Part shown: piece by piece, positions 25,306 to 35,228 of the stretch | Position numbering within the stretch: position 1 is the stretch's first letter | Layout: each line of letters begins with the position of its first letter | DNA from: Phaeotremella fagi | Lineage: Eukaryota > Basidiomycota > Tremellomycetes > Tremellales > Phaeotremellaceae | Assembly (NCBI GenBank): GCA_001599715.1 | Contig: BCHU01000006.1 | Location: 372,001 to 436,000, forward strand | Length of the DNA: 64,000 bases | Reading direction: 5' to 3' | The notes under the pieces: generated by a model | Database searches by the model: none | Seen by the model: the letters and a program-made list of their open reading frames with translations, nothing else | Told to the model about the DNA's origin: nothing | Made by a program: the position numbers and the translations under genes

Positions 25306-27085
25306 ATGATGCACGATTCTCGCCAGAGGGCACCGTTCCCTCATCACTCTTCCTCTTCACCTGATTTCGCTGGTAGACAACCTCCCCCTATTAGAACGAC
25401 GTCAACTCAACAACAAGTATGGGAGGCTACTTCACCAAATGGTTATACTGCTGGAAGGACGCCAACAGGACCAGCTTATAACAATTGGAATAAAGTACCC
25501 ATGGCACGCAAACCAAGTGATGAAGGGAGAGACGGAAACACATATCAACCATCATCACCTTACGTCCTGAATACACCTCCTGTTGCACGGTCTATTTTAC
25601 CAGCTTCAATCAGTGGTTTCATCCTTCCTTCCCTCTCAACTGTTCGTTTCGTTCTACTTTGTTTCCTTTGGTACGCTGCATCAGCAGTTTCATCAAACAC
25701 CGGAAAAGTCATCCTCAACAACTTCAAATACCCTGTCACTCTCACTATCGTTCAATTCTTTTTCGTAGCTACGTATTGTTATCTGGGAAGTCGTCGTGAA
25801 CTCAACTGGACTGGTAGATTACGGCAACCTACAAAAGCTATTCTTACGAGTACCACACCCATGGCAGTATTTCAAGTTGGAGGACATATTTTCAGTTCTT
25901 TAGCCATTAGCCGAGTTCCCGTTGCGACGGTACACACGATAAAGGTGAGTCTTGGATGAGGATAAGCTCTAACTTTTTCAGGCATTATCACCTTTATTTA
26001 CAGTTCTAGCTTATGCTTTCCTCTTTGGTGTCTCTTATTCACCCGCGACATATCTTTCACTTCTTCCTCTCACGTTAGGAGTTATGCTGGCGTGTTCCTT
26101 CGACCTGTCTCTCTCCAACGCTCTAGGTCTCATTTGTGCATTTGGCTCGACTTTGGTTTTCGTTTCTTCCAATATCGTTTTCAAAAAGTTGATGCCGTCA
26201 GGTGCTGAGACCACAAGTGGGAAATTGGACAAAATCAATCTCCTCTTTTATTCTAGCGGAATGGCTTTCATCTTGATGATTCCAATTTGGTTATACTCGG
26301 ATGTTCCAGCTCTCATCCATTTATGGTTCAATCCAGTTGTCAGAAACGGTCCATCGGTTCCATTCTATTTTTTCCTCAACGGAACTGTTCATTTCGCTCA
26401 GAACCTCCTCGCGTTCGCCATTTTATCATCAACCTCACCTGTCACATATTCTATTGCAAGTCTGGTCAAAAGGATAGCTGTTATCTGTCTCGCTATTATC
26501 TGGTTCAAGCAAGCCGTTCATCCAGTTCAAGCTGTTGGTATTTGTCTGACAGCGGTAGGGTTGTACATGTACAACAACGCTAAACGAGATGTTGAGAAAG
26601 GAGAGAAGAAAATGCGTCAAGTGGAAGCAGTGAGAGATGGATTATTACCTACCACCAAAGGTGAACAGCGTATCTTGGAAGGAACCGCTATACCATCAGA
26701 TATCGGATTGGGGTTTAGCGAAAAGGAAGCTCATCATTCTCCTAGACCATCTTATGGTGGTGGATACAGTGATGTCCCAATCCAAGTTTCTTCAAGAAAT
26801 TATGCACCATCTCGACAACAAATTCCAGCTTACATACCGAAACAATACGAACAACCAATAATAGCTCCATATCCTTCACCTCCAGCCTCGACATCTTCTT
26901 CGCCGCCACTAGAAGCTCAGATCTTACCACCCCCACCAGTTTTACCTACAACCACGCGTTTCAGACGAATGTCAAACGCAAATGTAGAAACCCACGATGG
27001 GTATCATCCAAGATCGATCCCTATAGATGAAATTGTCGAAGAGACTTATCGACATGAGACGCCGATGGTGACAGGTGCTGCTTAG
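25306..27085 (+). CDS. Sly41-like triose-phosphate-translocator family transporter
   Basis: Multi-pass transporter of the TPT/nucleotide-sugar (drug/metabolite) superfamily; yeast Sly41 is an ER/Golgi member that suppresses loss of Ypt1. Two coding exons (25306-25944 and 25982-27085) encode 580 residues. An N-terminal ~110-residue Ser/Pro-rich cytosolic part precedes about ten helices. TPT signatures include WYAASAVSSNTGKVILNNF, PVTLTIVQFFF, VATVHTIKALSPLFTVLAY, SNIVFKKLM and SPVTYSIASLVKRIAVI with the paired Lys-Arg. The C-terminal ~110 residues are Pro/Ser/Tyr-rich and disordered. I chose ATG 25306 rather than an upstream in-frame Met because the preceding TTTTTTTCTCGTCTTTCAG looks like a splice acceptor. 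Confidence 0.88.
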
Positions 27086-27391
27086 AATTATTTTTAATGA
27101 CCCATTCTTAACGGACAATATCAAGACCTTTTTTTGTTTCTTGTTTATATATCATATTCTCGCATCATACCACTGTATATTTACAACCACAGAAACTTGA
27201 TTATACACCCACAGTACAGTTCTTTAGATATAGACTTCACATGCATTTACTGCTGATTATTGAAGATATGAAACTCAACTGAGATGATAATGGGGGACAA
27301 TTCGATCTCTCATTCATAGTGGAACTTGGGAACTACAATACACAACAATAACTGATTCAGGTCAAAGTACACACATCCAAATTTCACCAAC
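27086..27391. other. Convergent 3' region between Sly41-like and SDR genes
   Basis: 306 bp of AT-rich sequence with no ORF of interest. It should hold the two facing 3' UTRs. Nothing structured was seen. Confidence 0.45.
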
Positions 27392-28620
27392 TCATTGCCC
27401 TAGCATTGATACTAGCTTTGTCCACAATTTCTGTCTGTTCCTAGGATCGTTAGCCCATGTACCAGGTACACCAGGTTTAAGTTTAAAGTCAAAGAATTTA
27501 GCTTGACCAAGTTCTTTTTCTGATGATGGATGAACAGCGAGCTAAGAATGATGTCAGAGTCAGAGTTAGAGACGAACATGGAAAGGCTCGAGGATTGAAT
27601 GGAACATACGAAAACTGGGATAGGAGCGAATTGCTCTGGTGTAACTCCTATCGCCATGTAACCTAATGGGAAGATCCAGTTCAATGGGAATGGAACTATG
27701 AAATCTGTCTTCACGTTTGAGGTTTTGACCAAACCTTTTATCATCGTCAGTTGGTGGATTGCAGTGTTGTATTTTTACTCACCTGGATGCATATGTAGGA
27801 AACGGTATTGAGGGTATCTTGAATTGAATTCCTATGCAATCGTTTAATAATCGAGCTGTCATTTTGAGAATTCACTCACAGAAGTAACCGAATCGATGAC
27901 TGAGCTGTCTCGTTTTGATTGATCCATAAAGAGATTAACAGTGTATCTTTTGCCTTCTCTGTTTTTAAGAGATAGATCATCGACATCAAGGTCATCCAAT
28001 GATATTCCTGTGTTGGCTATTGAGAGGACAACAGCGTCTTTGGCGAGGTTACCACCTTCGACTAAAAGGTAGGCAATAGCGAATCGTGAGAACGATTGGA
28101 CGAAAAAACCTTTCTCTTCACTGAATGACTTCGTGAGCTTAATGAATCGTAGTCTCACTTACCCATCGGCGTTTAACTTGATGTAACCACTTGGAACACC
28201 GTTTTGATTCATGAACTACATCACTCAGTTGAGATATATCATGACCCAATCTCTAACTCACCAAATAATCGATCCCCTTGAGACCGACTGCCCGTTGAAT
28301 AGCAGAAGCAGCAGCCTTGACACCTTGAATATCACTGTTCCATCAGCATTCAGAATCAATCAAACAACATACCCCAAGTCTCCTTTTACAAACTCATAAT
28401 TCCCATTCCCAAGTTCACCCATTTTCTTCAAAACTTCCGCTGCAGAACTTGCATTCCTTCCTGTGATGATGACCCTATCAACCCCGATTTTGGCCAGTAG
28501 ATAGGCAACATCCGCTCCTATCCCTGTTGTTCCACCGACGACAACGGCTGTCTTGTTGTTATTGGACTCCATATGGTAGTCTTGAATTGATTTGGTAGCA
28601 TCTTTGATCGAGAAAGTCAT
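27392..28620 (-). CDS. Short-chain dehydrogenase/reductase-like protein
   Basis: NAD(P)-binding Rossmann protein of about 320 residues in six or so exons; start ATG 28620, stop TGA at 27392-27394. The cofactor motif is the variant VVVGGTTGIGADVAYLLAKIG, followed by RVIITGRNASSAAEVL. The middle contains DYLFMNQNGVPSG where the NNAG-type motif would be, and FFVQSFSRFAIAYLL where the active-site helix should lie. I do not see the usual YxxxK at that position (FSRFA instead), so it may be a divergent or non-catalytic member; the family assignment rests on the N-terminal motif. The C-terminal part has HMHPGLVKTSN and a hydrophobic PFPLNWIFPLGY. A minus-strand TATAAAC lies 58-64 bp upstream of the start (28678-28684). 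Substrate unknown. Confidence 0.75.
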
Positions 28621-29305
28621 TATTGCTTTGATTGAAGTTTGATGTTCTTCTGAAGAATCGATTAGAATTCGAACGCTGTTTATAGTGTGCTCCAGTGGTG
28701 ACTAACCTCGGGTTACAAAGTGGCAGCCCGATGTGGCGGCTAGTCGAAGACCATCTTCGCTGCTTCGGGTTGTTGTAGGTACTGAGTCTCTGATTGGGTG
28801 GTTCACTCGACGTATAAAAGGCTCCCGAGGCAGACATATAGCATGCTTTCATAGAAGATAAAGGTAATTCATCCTTAATTCATAACATCAGCCACTCTGA
28901 AATCGCGATATTTCAATATCTCAATGGTTCATCGGCGATCAGAGTAGAAAGTTGTTCCAAACAAACCCGAACATCCTATGAGTTGACTGTATCTGAGTAC
29001 ATTTCATGTTCACCTTCTCAAGGTTTGTTTGATCTGTAGACCTAATCTCTTGGAGCAGACCTCCGTATGCTGTATGTGTATGTGTTAATATATTATGTAC
29101 ACGTTCGCCACAAAGAGCTCTCGATATTGTTCATAGGGCAAAAGAAATTGTAAAGCTCTTTTCGGTTCTCATGGATATTCTCGAACTGCAGACGTCTCTT
29201 GCACTGTGGTAGTAGTTTAAAACGCTCCTCGACTCGATGCATACATATCCCCTTTAAATAGCTAACCTTCCTTTGAAAAGATTCTTGTTCTTCCACATCT
29301 GCGCT
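28621..29305. other. 685-bp gap upstream of the SDR gene
   Basis: No convincing gene. The minus-strand TATA (28678-28684) belongs to the SDR gene. A separate plus-strand TATAAAAG lies at 28813-28820, next to GC-rich sequence, but no plus-strand coding sequence follows. Short frames on both strands here lack family resemblance or splice structure. The right end should be the 3' UTR of the small minus-strand ORF that ends at 29306. Confidence 0.4.
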
Positions 29306-29797
29306 TCACCGTCTCGAGTTCCCTTCCTTGGTGGGCCATTCAACATCATAACCTCCAGAACCATCTTCACACAAAGTACCTACAAAAGTAATCGTCCCTT
29401 TTTTAATGGAATCGCCGATTTTATCATGAAAACCGAGCAGAAGTTCATCTTCTACGTAAGATGTAAAAAACTTGAATGACCAATTGTCGATCTCACCATC
29501 AGGACGATAAACCAAAGACTCCCATTTAGAGGTATTAGTGACCAAGTTTGAACGATCATTGAAATCATCGATTGCTGACTCAACTAGGGGTTGAAGACTT
29601 TTGAATAATCTGGCTTTTTTTTCTTCATCACCCTTAGTTTTTTTTTCGAGCCATTTACCAAATTCTCGTCGGATTGATTTGGTGGAGTAGTTGGTATGGA
29701 GAAGTTTACGATGCGATTCGTCTCTAGGAAGTACCGAGTGGTTGCCACTCTCATCGGCAAGGTGAGAGATTGATTTGGTTTGTTGAGTTTCGTTCAT
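29306..29797 (-). CDS. Intronless hypothetical protein, 163 aa
   Basis: A single uninterrupted frame from ATG 29797 to the stop at 29306-29308. I do not recognise the family. The protein is hydrophilic: a Ser/Lys/Asp-rich first 80 residues (SIRREFGKWLEKKTKGDEEKK looks helical and basic), then a more mixed half with WESLVYRPDG, WSFKFFTSYVEDELLLGF and GTLCEDGSGGYDVEWP. No signal peptide or membrane segment is present. It is one of few intron-free genes in the window (ASK1 is another), and its length and balanced composition argue against a chance frame. It lies between an SDR and a PB1-ZZ gene, all on the minus strand, with wide gaps, so context gives no function. Confidence 0.5.
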   Translation of the reverse strand: MNETQQTKSISHLADESGNHSVLPRDESHRKLLHTNYSTKSIRREFGKWLEKKTKGDEEKKARLFKSLQPLVESAIDDFNDRSNLVTNTSKWESLVYRPDGEIDNWSFKFFTSYVEDELLLGFHDKIGDSIKKGTITFVGTLCEDGSGGYDVEWPTKEGNSRR

Positions 29798-30124
29798 TGC
29801 TCGATTTGAGGTGTTTGTATTGTGATGCTGAATAACTGTATTTGGTGAAAGAGGGGGATTATTTTAAGGAGTGGATGACCTTGAGAAATAAAAGAGTAAA
29901 TGTAGAAATTCAACATGCCTTCGCACGAAGTCCACTCCTTCCTTATCGGTATAGTGTAATGTAACATCCACTCGTACATATCCCGAAATACTTACAAAGG
30001 ATATTGCTACGTCATGGTTGACGATTATGAAAATGATTAATGAAGGTGATTTACATATACTGTAGAGTACAACAAGATTTCTTCACGCAGATACAGTATG
30101 TGATTTCCAGATCTTCGACAATCG
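29798..30124. other. 327-bp gap between hypothetical ORF and PB1-ZZ gene
   Basis: AT-rich, with no supportable gene. It must contain the promoter of the small ORF to its left and the 3' UTR of the PB1-ZZ gene to its right. Nothing else seen. Confidence 0.4.
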
Positions 30125-33100
30125 TTAAGATAGATAAACCTGCGTGCGTAATAGAGGTTTACTATGCGTCGCAGCTAGATCCGCCAAAGCTCTAAAAGCG
30201 GCCATGTTGACCTAAATCTCTGTCAGCTGAGACCAATCATACATTAACCACTCACTCTAGCTTTGAAAACTACAAAAACTGTGGCAAACATTTTAGTCAC
30301 CAACGCCTCAATGCTACGAGATTACTTACCATGGGTAGCATCGTGATCAGCTATCTGTTCAGCTTCTTGACAAATATCAAAACCCGCTGCACAGTGTGCA
30401 CATCTTAACCAAATACCTCTAATTTGATTTGAATGGATATCGCAAAGTGTCTAATGACGATCAGCTGTTACACCTCCCAAGATATTCAAGCTGGACGAAC
30501 CTTGTCATGTAAAACGTGTTTTAGGTATGCTAAATGAAATCAGCAATCGGTCGTTGCACTTGACTTACCAGTTGGATCTCGAGGATTGAGAACAGCAGTC
30601 GAAGGTACTTCCCCAACTCTAGATTTGTACTTCGTTATCAGCTCAATTTCTCCAAGCCTACTCACCAGAATCGGTAAGAGAGGTTGTGCACTTTTCAGCG
30701 GTATATGAACAGGTCTATCAAATTTGAAAAACACATGTCGTGGGTCATGAATCCTATAAGATCGAAGTTCGCATATGGAGCACTATTCTCATCAGTGACG
30801 TCGTTCATCAATCACTCACTAGATTGTAACCTGAAGGATCAGAAGGACAATTCGCACATTGGAATCTTTTGCCCATAATCCATTCGTTACAACTTGAACA
30901 CCTGGTTCCATGATCCAAAGCGTCTCTGGCTATGTTGACTACTGGAGCTGGTATAGTCGGTCTTGTAGGTGCACCGTAAACAGTATCGTTTGTTGGTGAC
31001 GAGCTGCGCGATGTCGGAGCTGCGGCTACTGTCGTTGAATCTTGTTGGAACCATCTATCTCTTGCACGTCTGGATACCAGTTCAACTTCAGCTGAAGCAA
31101 GTGGGATTGGAATCTAGGTAAGCGACGTTTTAACGAGATCTTACTTTCATCATAATATGATCTGCGGTATGGGAGCCACCGTTCGCAGCTACCCCTTCAC
31201 ATTGAATACATAGATCCCTAGACATCAGTTTGGGTGGTGTAAATAAACATACCAAGAAGGACAAACGGCACAATGGAATCGAGGTCCAACAATATCTTGC
31301 AAACAGCTATTTGTCAGCTTGAACCGCATCGAAATGCTCACTTATGACAAAACGCTCCAGGGTGTCGTATTGCTGAATGTCAGTAAAATGTCTCCCGATG
31401 AAACTTACGTCTAGCAGCTTCAGATCGTTCCTCCCTCTGCACATGTCTTGAAGGTCCAACATCAGGTGGCGCATGGTCTGGTATCGACAAGAAAGTATGA
31501 GCAGGATGAATCTCATCCACTTTTTGGTAGCCTTGAACGACGTCAATAGGACGATTCAATGACAGACAGACTGTTATATCACTTACAGGACCGGCAAAGA
31601 TCGAATTTGGAACAAGAAACACCTGTCGTCAGCTAAATTAAATAATCTTAAAAACTTACATTTGAAACGATTGCTAAACAGCAGAGTCCGGCAAATAGTA
31701 CACTCCGCCTCATCGGAATAGTCTAACGATCAGTTGAAACCCACAAGAACACGACCCACCAACATCAGTCCAACCCTCTGGACCCCAAATCTTCTCTCTG
31801 AACGTATGTCTCAGTTCTGTCCGACGTCTACGATCCCCTCGTAAAGCTTTTGCAGCTTTCGCCGCAGCCTTCGAATGATTGATTCCATGAATTTCAATAC
31901 ATCCTACACAAAGTTCATATCCCCTGGGCATAGATCTTCGACTTTCAGCACTAGATTGTGGAGGTGGTGAATGTGGTGGTGTAAGACCCAGAACAGATCT
32001 TAACATGGAAGTCGAGGAGGTTGGTGAGTCTGATGAACTTTTGAGGGAAGACACGTTAGTTGACATTGAACCTGATCTCGATCTAGGGTTGTTGATTGCG
32101 TTATACACAGTTTGTGAACCACCACTATCAAGACTTTCCCGTGCGACTGTCCAATCCGTTTCTGCCGATGACCCTTCTGATTTCCCACTTGAAAGAGAAT
32201 CGATCACAGGTGGCACAAATGCTGCTTTTCCAGTAGCGTTTTTCGTCCACATATCACCTTCGCCGCAAGTTTGACAGACGTATCGCATGTATTCTAATCT
32301 GATGCCACAGGCTGAACAATCTGGTGCCAAGATCGGTTCACTAGGTTCTGGAAGAGGTTCCAAACGATGTGGAGTGATTGGTGGTGATGTTGTCGAAGAG
32401 CTTGAGGACCCTCGAATCACTTCGTCACCGTCGAAATCGACGACCGATCCTGATGAGATTGAAGAACTTTCGGTACTTTGGTATGAATAGTAGTATTCTA
32501 AGTATAAGTTGAAGTTCGTTGACATAACTCACTTCCTCTCGCATCTCTGACCAAAGCTAAATCTCCCAATTCATCATCACTCCCAATACTTTCATCGTCA
32601 CTATATCTCCTGGGTCTATCACGAGACGATACAACCCGTCTGGATAATTTACTTTGTTCACGTAACCATCTAGAACCAAGTTCACTGTTTGTCAAAAGAG
32701 ACGGTGCTGGATCACTTTCTGGTCCAGTCAATGGTACATTCCGACGAGTTTCACCAGAATGATTGGAAGATTGATTACCGTTACCGTGTACAGTTCTACC
32801 CGGAGTCGAAGAGGAATGGGCAGAAGCAGCTCTCATTTTTTCCGATCGACGGCGAATAGATGAAGCAGATTGTAAAGGTGGTGATCGATTAGATCTAGGT
32901 GATCCAGTGTCAGATTCATCATCATCGTATCCTTCATGACCAAGGTTCATCGCCCCAAGCGGATCCGTCAAATCATCCCGAACAGATGCACCAGAATAAG
33001 ATCCTAGCGAGTATTCATCAACTTCTTCAATAACCTCCTGACCTAACCCGTGATTCCCATGATCCCGATAACTCTCCGCATAACCACTCGATCTCCAACT

Positions 33101-33610
33101 GTTCAAACTACCTTGATAACTCTCGCCACCGTCACCTGAACGAAAACTTGAAACTGAAGATGTATCCGATAAACTTGGTCCATCGTATTCGACAATGACT
33201 TCAACTCTAAGAGTGATTTTCGAAGTGTTGATTGAATTTCTTGGATTCTCTCCTCCACCTGAATATGATGAATATACTAGATCATCGTCACCTGAAACGA
33301 AATAGGCTATCGCTTCTGATAGATCCATTTCTGATTTTATAGAGAATTCTTCACCGTCATCATCGACATATGAGAGATAAAACGGTGATGCTGAGAGTGA
33401 GAAACATTCTTCCACCTAGATCAATTGTTCAGGATGATATAGTTTTAAGTTAACTCGCCCACTCACTCTTGTTCTCAAAGCAAGTAATCTACAATTAGCA
33501 GCTGAAGGAAAAGTTATACGTCTACTTCCACCGCCGTAACCACATTTCACGACTAGTGGTCGATGTGGTCTATCAGCTAGAGCACCTTGATCTTCATTGT
33601 AGCTGACCAT
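30125..33610 (-). CDS. PB1 domain plus about five ZZ-type zinc fingers (Nbr1-like?)
   Basis: About 1,000 residues in ten or more exons, start 33610, stop 30125-30127. Residues ~15-95 form a PB1 domain: PLVVKCGYGGGSRRITF at the basic side and YVDDDGEEFSIKSEMDLSEAI as the acidic OPCA motif, so it may both donate and accept PB1 contacts. A long Ser/Asp-rich stretch follows. Cys-rich ZZ modules are then visible: CSACGIRLEYMRYVCQTCG with a late CVGC...H; CTICRTLL...FKCVSCSKFDLCRSCY; CHNCLQDIVGPRFHCAVCPS; CSSCNEWIMGKRFQCANCPS; and CDIHSNQIRGIWLRCAHCAAG. PB1 plus ZZ is the layout of the selective-autophagy receptor Nbr1, and fungal Nbr1 proteins have several ZZ domains. I see no FW (four-tryptophan) domain or clear Atg8-binding motif, so Nbr1 identity is unproven. 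Divergent from the CHI-like gene. Confidence 0.8.
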
Positions 33611-33847
33611 TGATGGGTATGGTGTTGCTTATCGATACATGAGATGTGAATATGGGGTTCAGACGTACTTGTACACAGCAGATCTATTAACAAATAGCAG
33701 CTTCTATTGACAGATTTCGCAGTCATTTGTTGATCCCCACGTGGTGTTTTCCGGGGCTCCACGTCCCGAACAGAATCTGGGTGATTTCTTCTCCCTGGTC
33801 GTCAATTATCAACATCATCAACATCATCAACATCAAAATATCATACG
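33611..33847. promoter_or_regulatory. Divergent promoter (PB1-ZZ - / CHI-like +) with E-box and 9-bp repeat
   Basis: A CACGTG E-box lies at 33738-33743, inside CCCCACGTGGTG. Closer to the CHI-like gene, a 9-bp unit AACATCATC is repeated almost three times (33811-33834), probably in that gene's leader. No gene lies in the interval. Confidence 0.5.
33811..33834 (+). repeat. Short tandem repeat, unit AACATCATC
   Basis: Two full units plus a shortened third in a row, 14-37 bp before the CHI-like start codon. Variation in copy number would alter leader length, not protein. Confidence 0.7.
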
Positions 33848-35121
33848 ATGTCTTTCAGGTTCACAAGGAATATACTCAACTCTCTATCAACTGCAAGAGG
33901 AGTCAAAACAACCTCCAAAATTGGTTCGAAATCAAGAGCCTCTTACTTAGTGTTCACCACTTCGATAGTAGCCTTAGGAGGTCTGACATATGTAACATTT
34001 AGAAATGGTAATTAAAGCTTTCGTTCAATCAATAAACCTTATCTAAACCCACAACATCAGATTTACCGGATTATTCAATTTTATCAAAAAGGTGGCTCTT
34101 GCATTCAGACACCAACATCTCAACTGAGAAGATGATTCCAAGCCAAAAATCAAGAGGTAGATGATGATATGTAAACTGATATATTGACTACCTCATTAGT
34201 TGATCCAGAAACCTCCATCCCATTTCCGGAGATTTTGACTCCAATATCAACAAGAGCGTTAACTCTCGTCGGACTTGGTGTTCGTAAAGTCTCATTCTTG
34301 CGAGTTAAAGTGTATTCCGTTGGATTCTATCTAGATCCGAACGTTGTTACTCGTCTTGATGACATTGAAGGATGGAGGGTGAGTGCGGAATATGGCTAAA
34401 CTGATTTAATGAAATAGGATTTCACAGTGGAGAATTATTTATCGTCTTCGGATAATAAGTCATCAGTTTCTGGAGAAATTTTGATGAAGAATTTATTGGA
34501 TTCGTCTGTAGAATGCGCCGTCAGGATTGGTATGTCCCTTATTCATTGTCTTTTAACACCCCCCTGATGTCATGAATTACCAGTACCATCAAGAAATACA
34601 GATTTCAATCATCTAAGAGATGGATTCACCAGGGCCCTGGTCGCAAGACAGAAACTACATAAATCTAAACTTACAGAACAAGATGATGAGGTAATTAGAT
34701 ATCTAAGTATCAATTTTTGCGTATCTGACAAATCATGATAGCGAATAACGAATTCCATTCGAAAATTCAAACAAATTTTCCCATCTGGAACAGTACAGAA
34801 AGGGAAATCACTGCTCTTGACACGTCCTTCGGACGGTTCTTTAATACTTGAGTTTGAGGTTGGTTTTGGAATTCTTTTCTGATCGAACATAAACTTATTT
34901 TCATGGTTAGGGTAAAATACTTGGTAGAGTCGATGATGGATGGTTAAGTCGTGAGATGATTTTAGCTTATTTCGCAGATAAAGATGTCATCTCTCCAAGA
35001 GTAGGTTCGACTTTTTCCCTTGAATCAGAACTAATGATTAATTAAATCAACCCCAAAGCTTAAAGAGGACGTAGCGAAGGGATTCAAAGAATTCAAAACC
35101 CCTTCAACACCATTACCTTGA
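33848..35121 (+). CDS. Mitochondrial chalcone-isomerase-like protein (Aim18/Aim46 type)
   Basis: Fungal member of the chalcone-isomerase-like family; yeast Aim18 and Aim46 are inner-membrane relatives with haem-binding reports, not flavonoid enzymes. The N-terminus MSFRFTRNILNSLSTARGVK is a basic amphipathic presequence, followed by one membrane helix (YLVFTTSIVALGGLTYVTF). The CHI fold covers the remainder: IPFPEILTPISTRALTLVGLGVR, then FLRVKVYSVGFYLDP with the strand pattern of the family, the FNHLRDGFTRALVARQKL helix, and ILGRVDDGWLSREMILAYF near the end. About seven exons; stop TGA 35119-35121. The ATG at 33848 was chosen because it gives the presequence and joins frame-perfectly across the first intron (donor after AGAAATG). 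Confidence 0.83.
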
Positions 35122-35228
35122 TATCACATCTACAGCCACTAAAATTCAAATGCTAAATGCATACTGTATGAATATACTCTTACAAAACATAAAACTCTCC
35201 CTTTGTACGATTACACATTAACCCCTCC

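Noticed and set aside
28559..28852. 97-codon minus-strand ORF overlapping the SDR start
   Set aside because: It overlaps the first SDR exon in another frame and covers its TATA box; no family resemblance.
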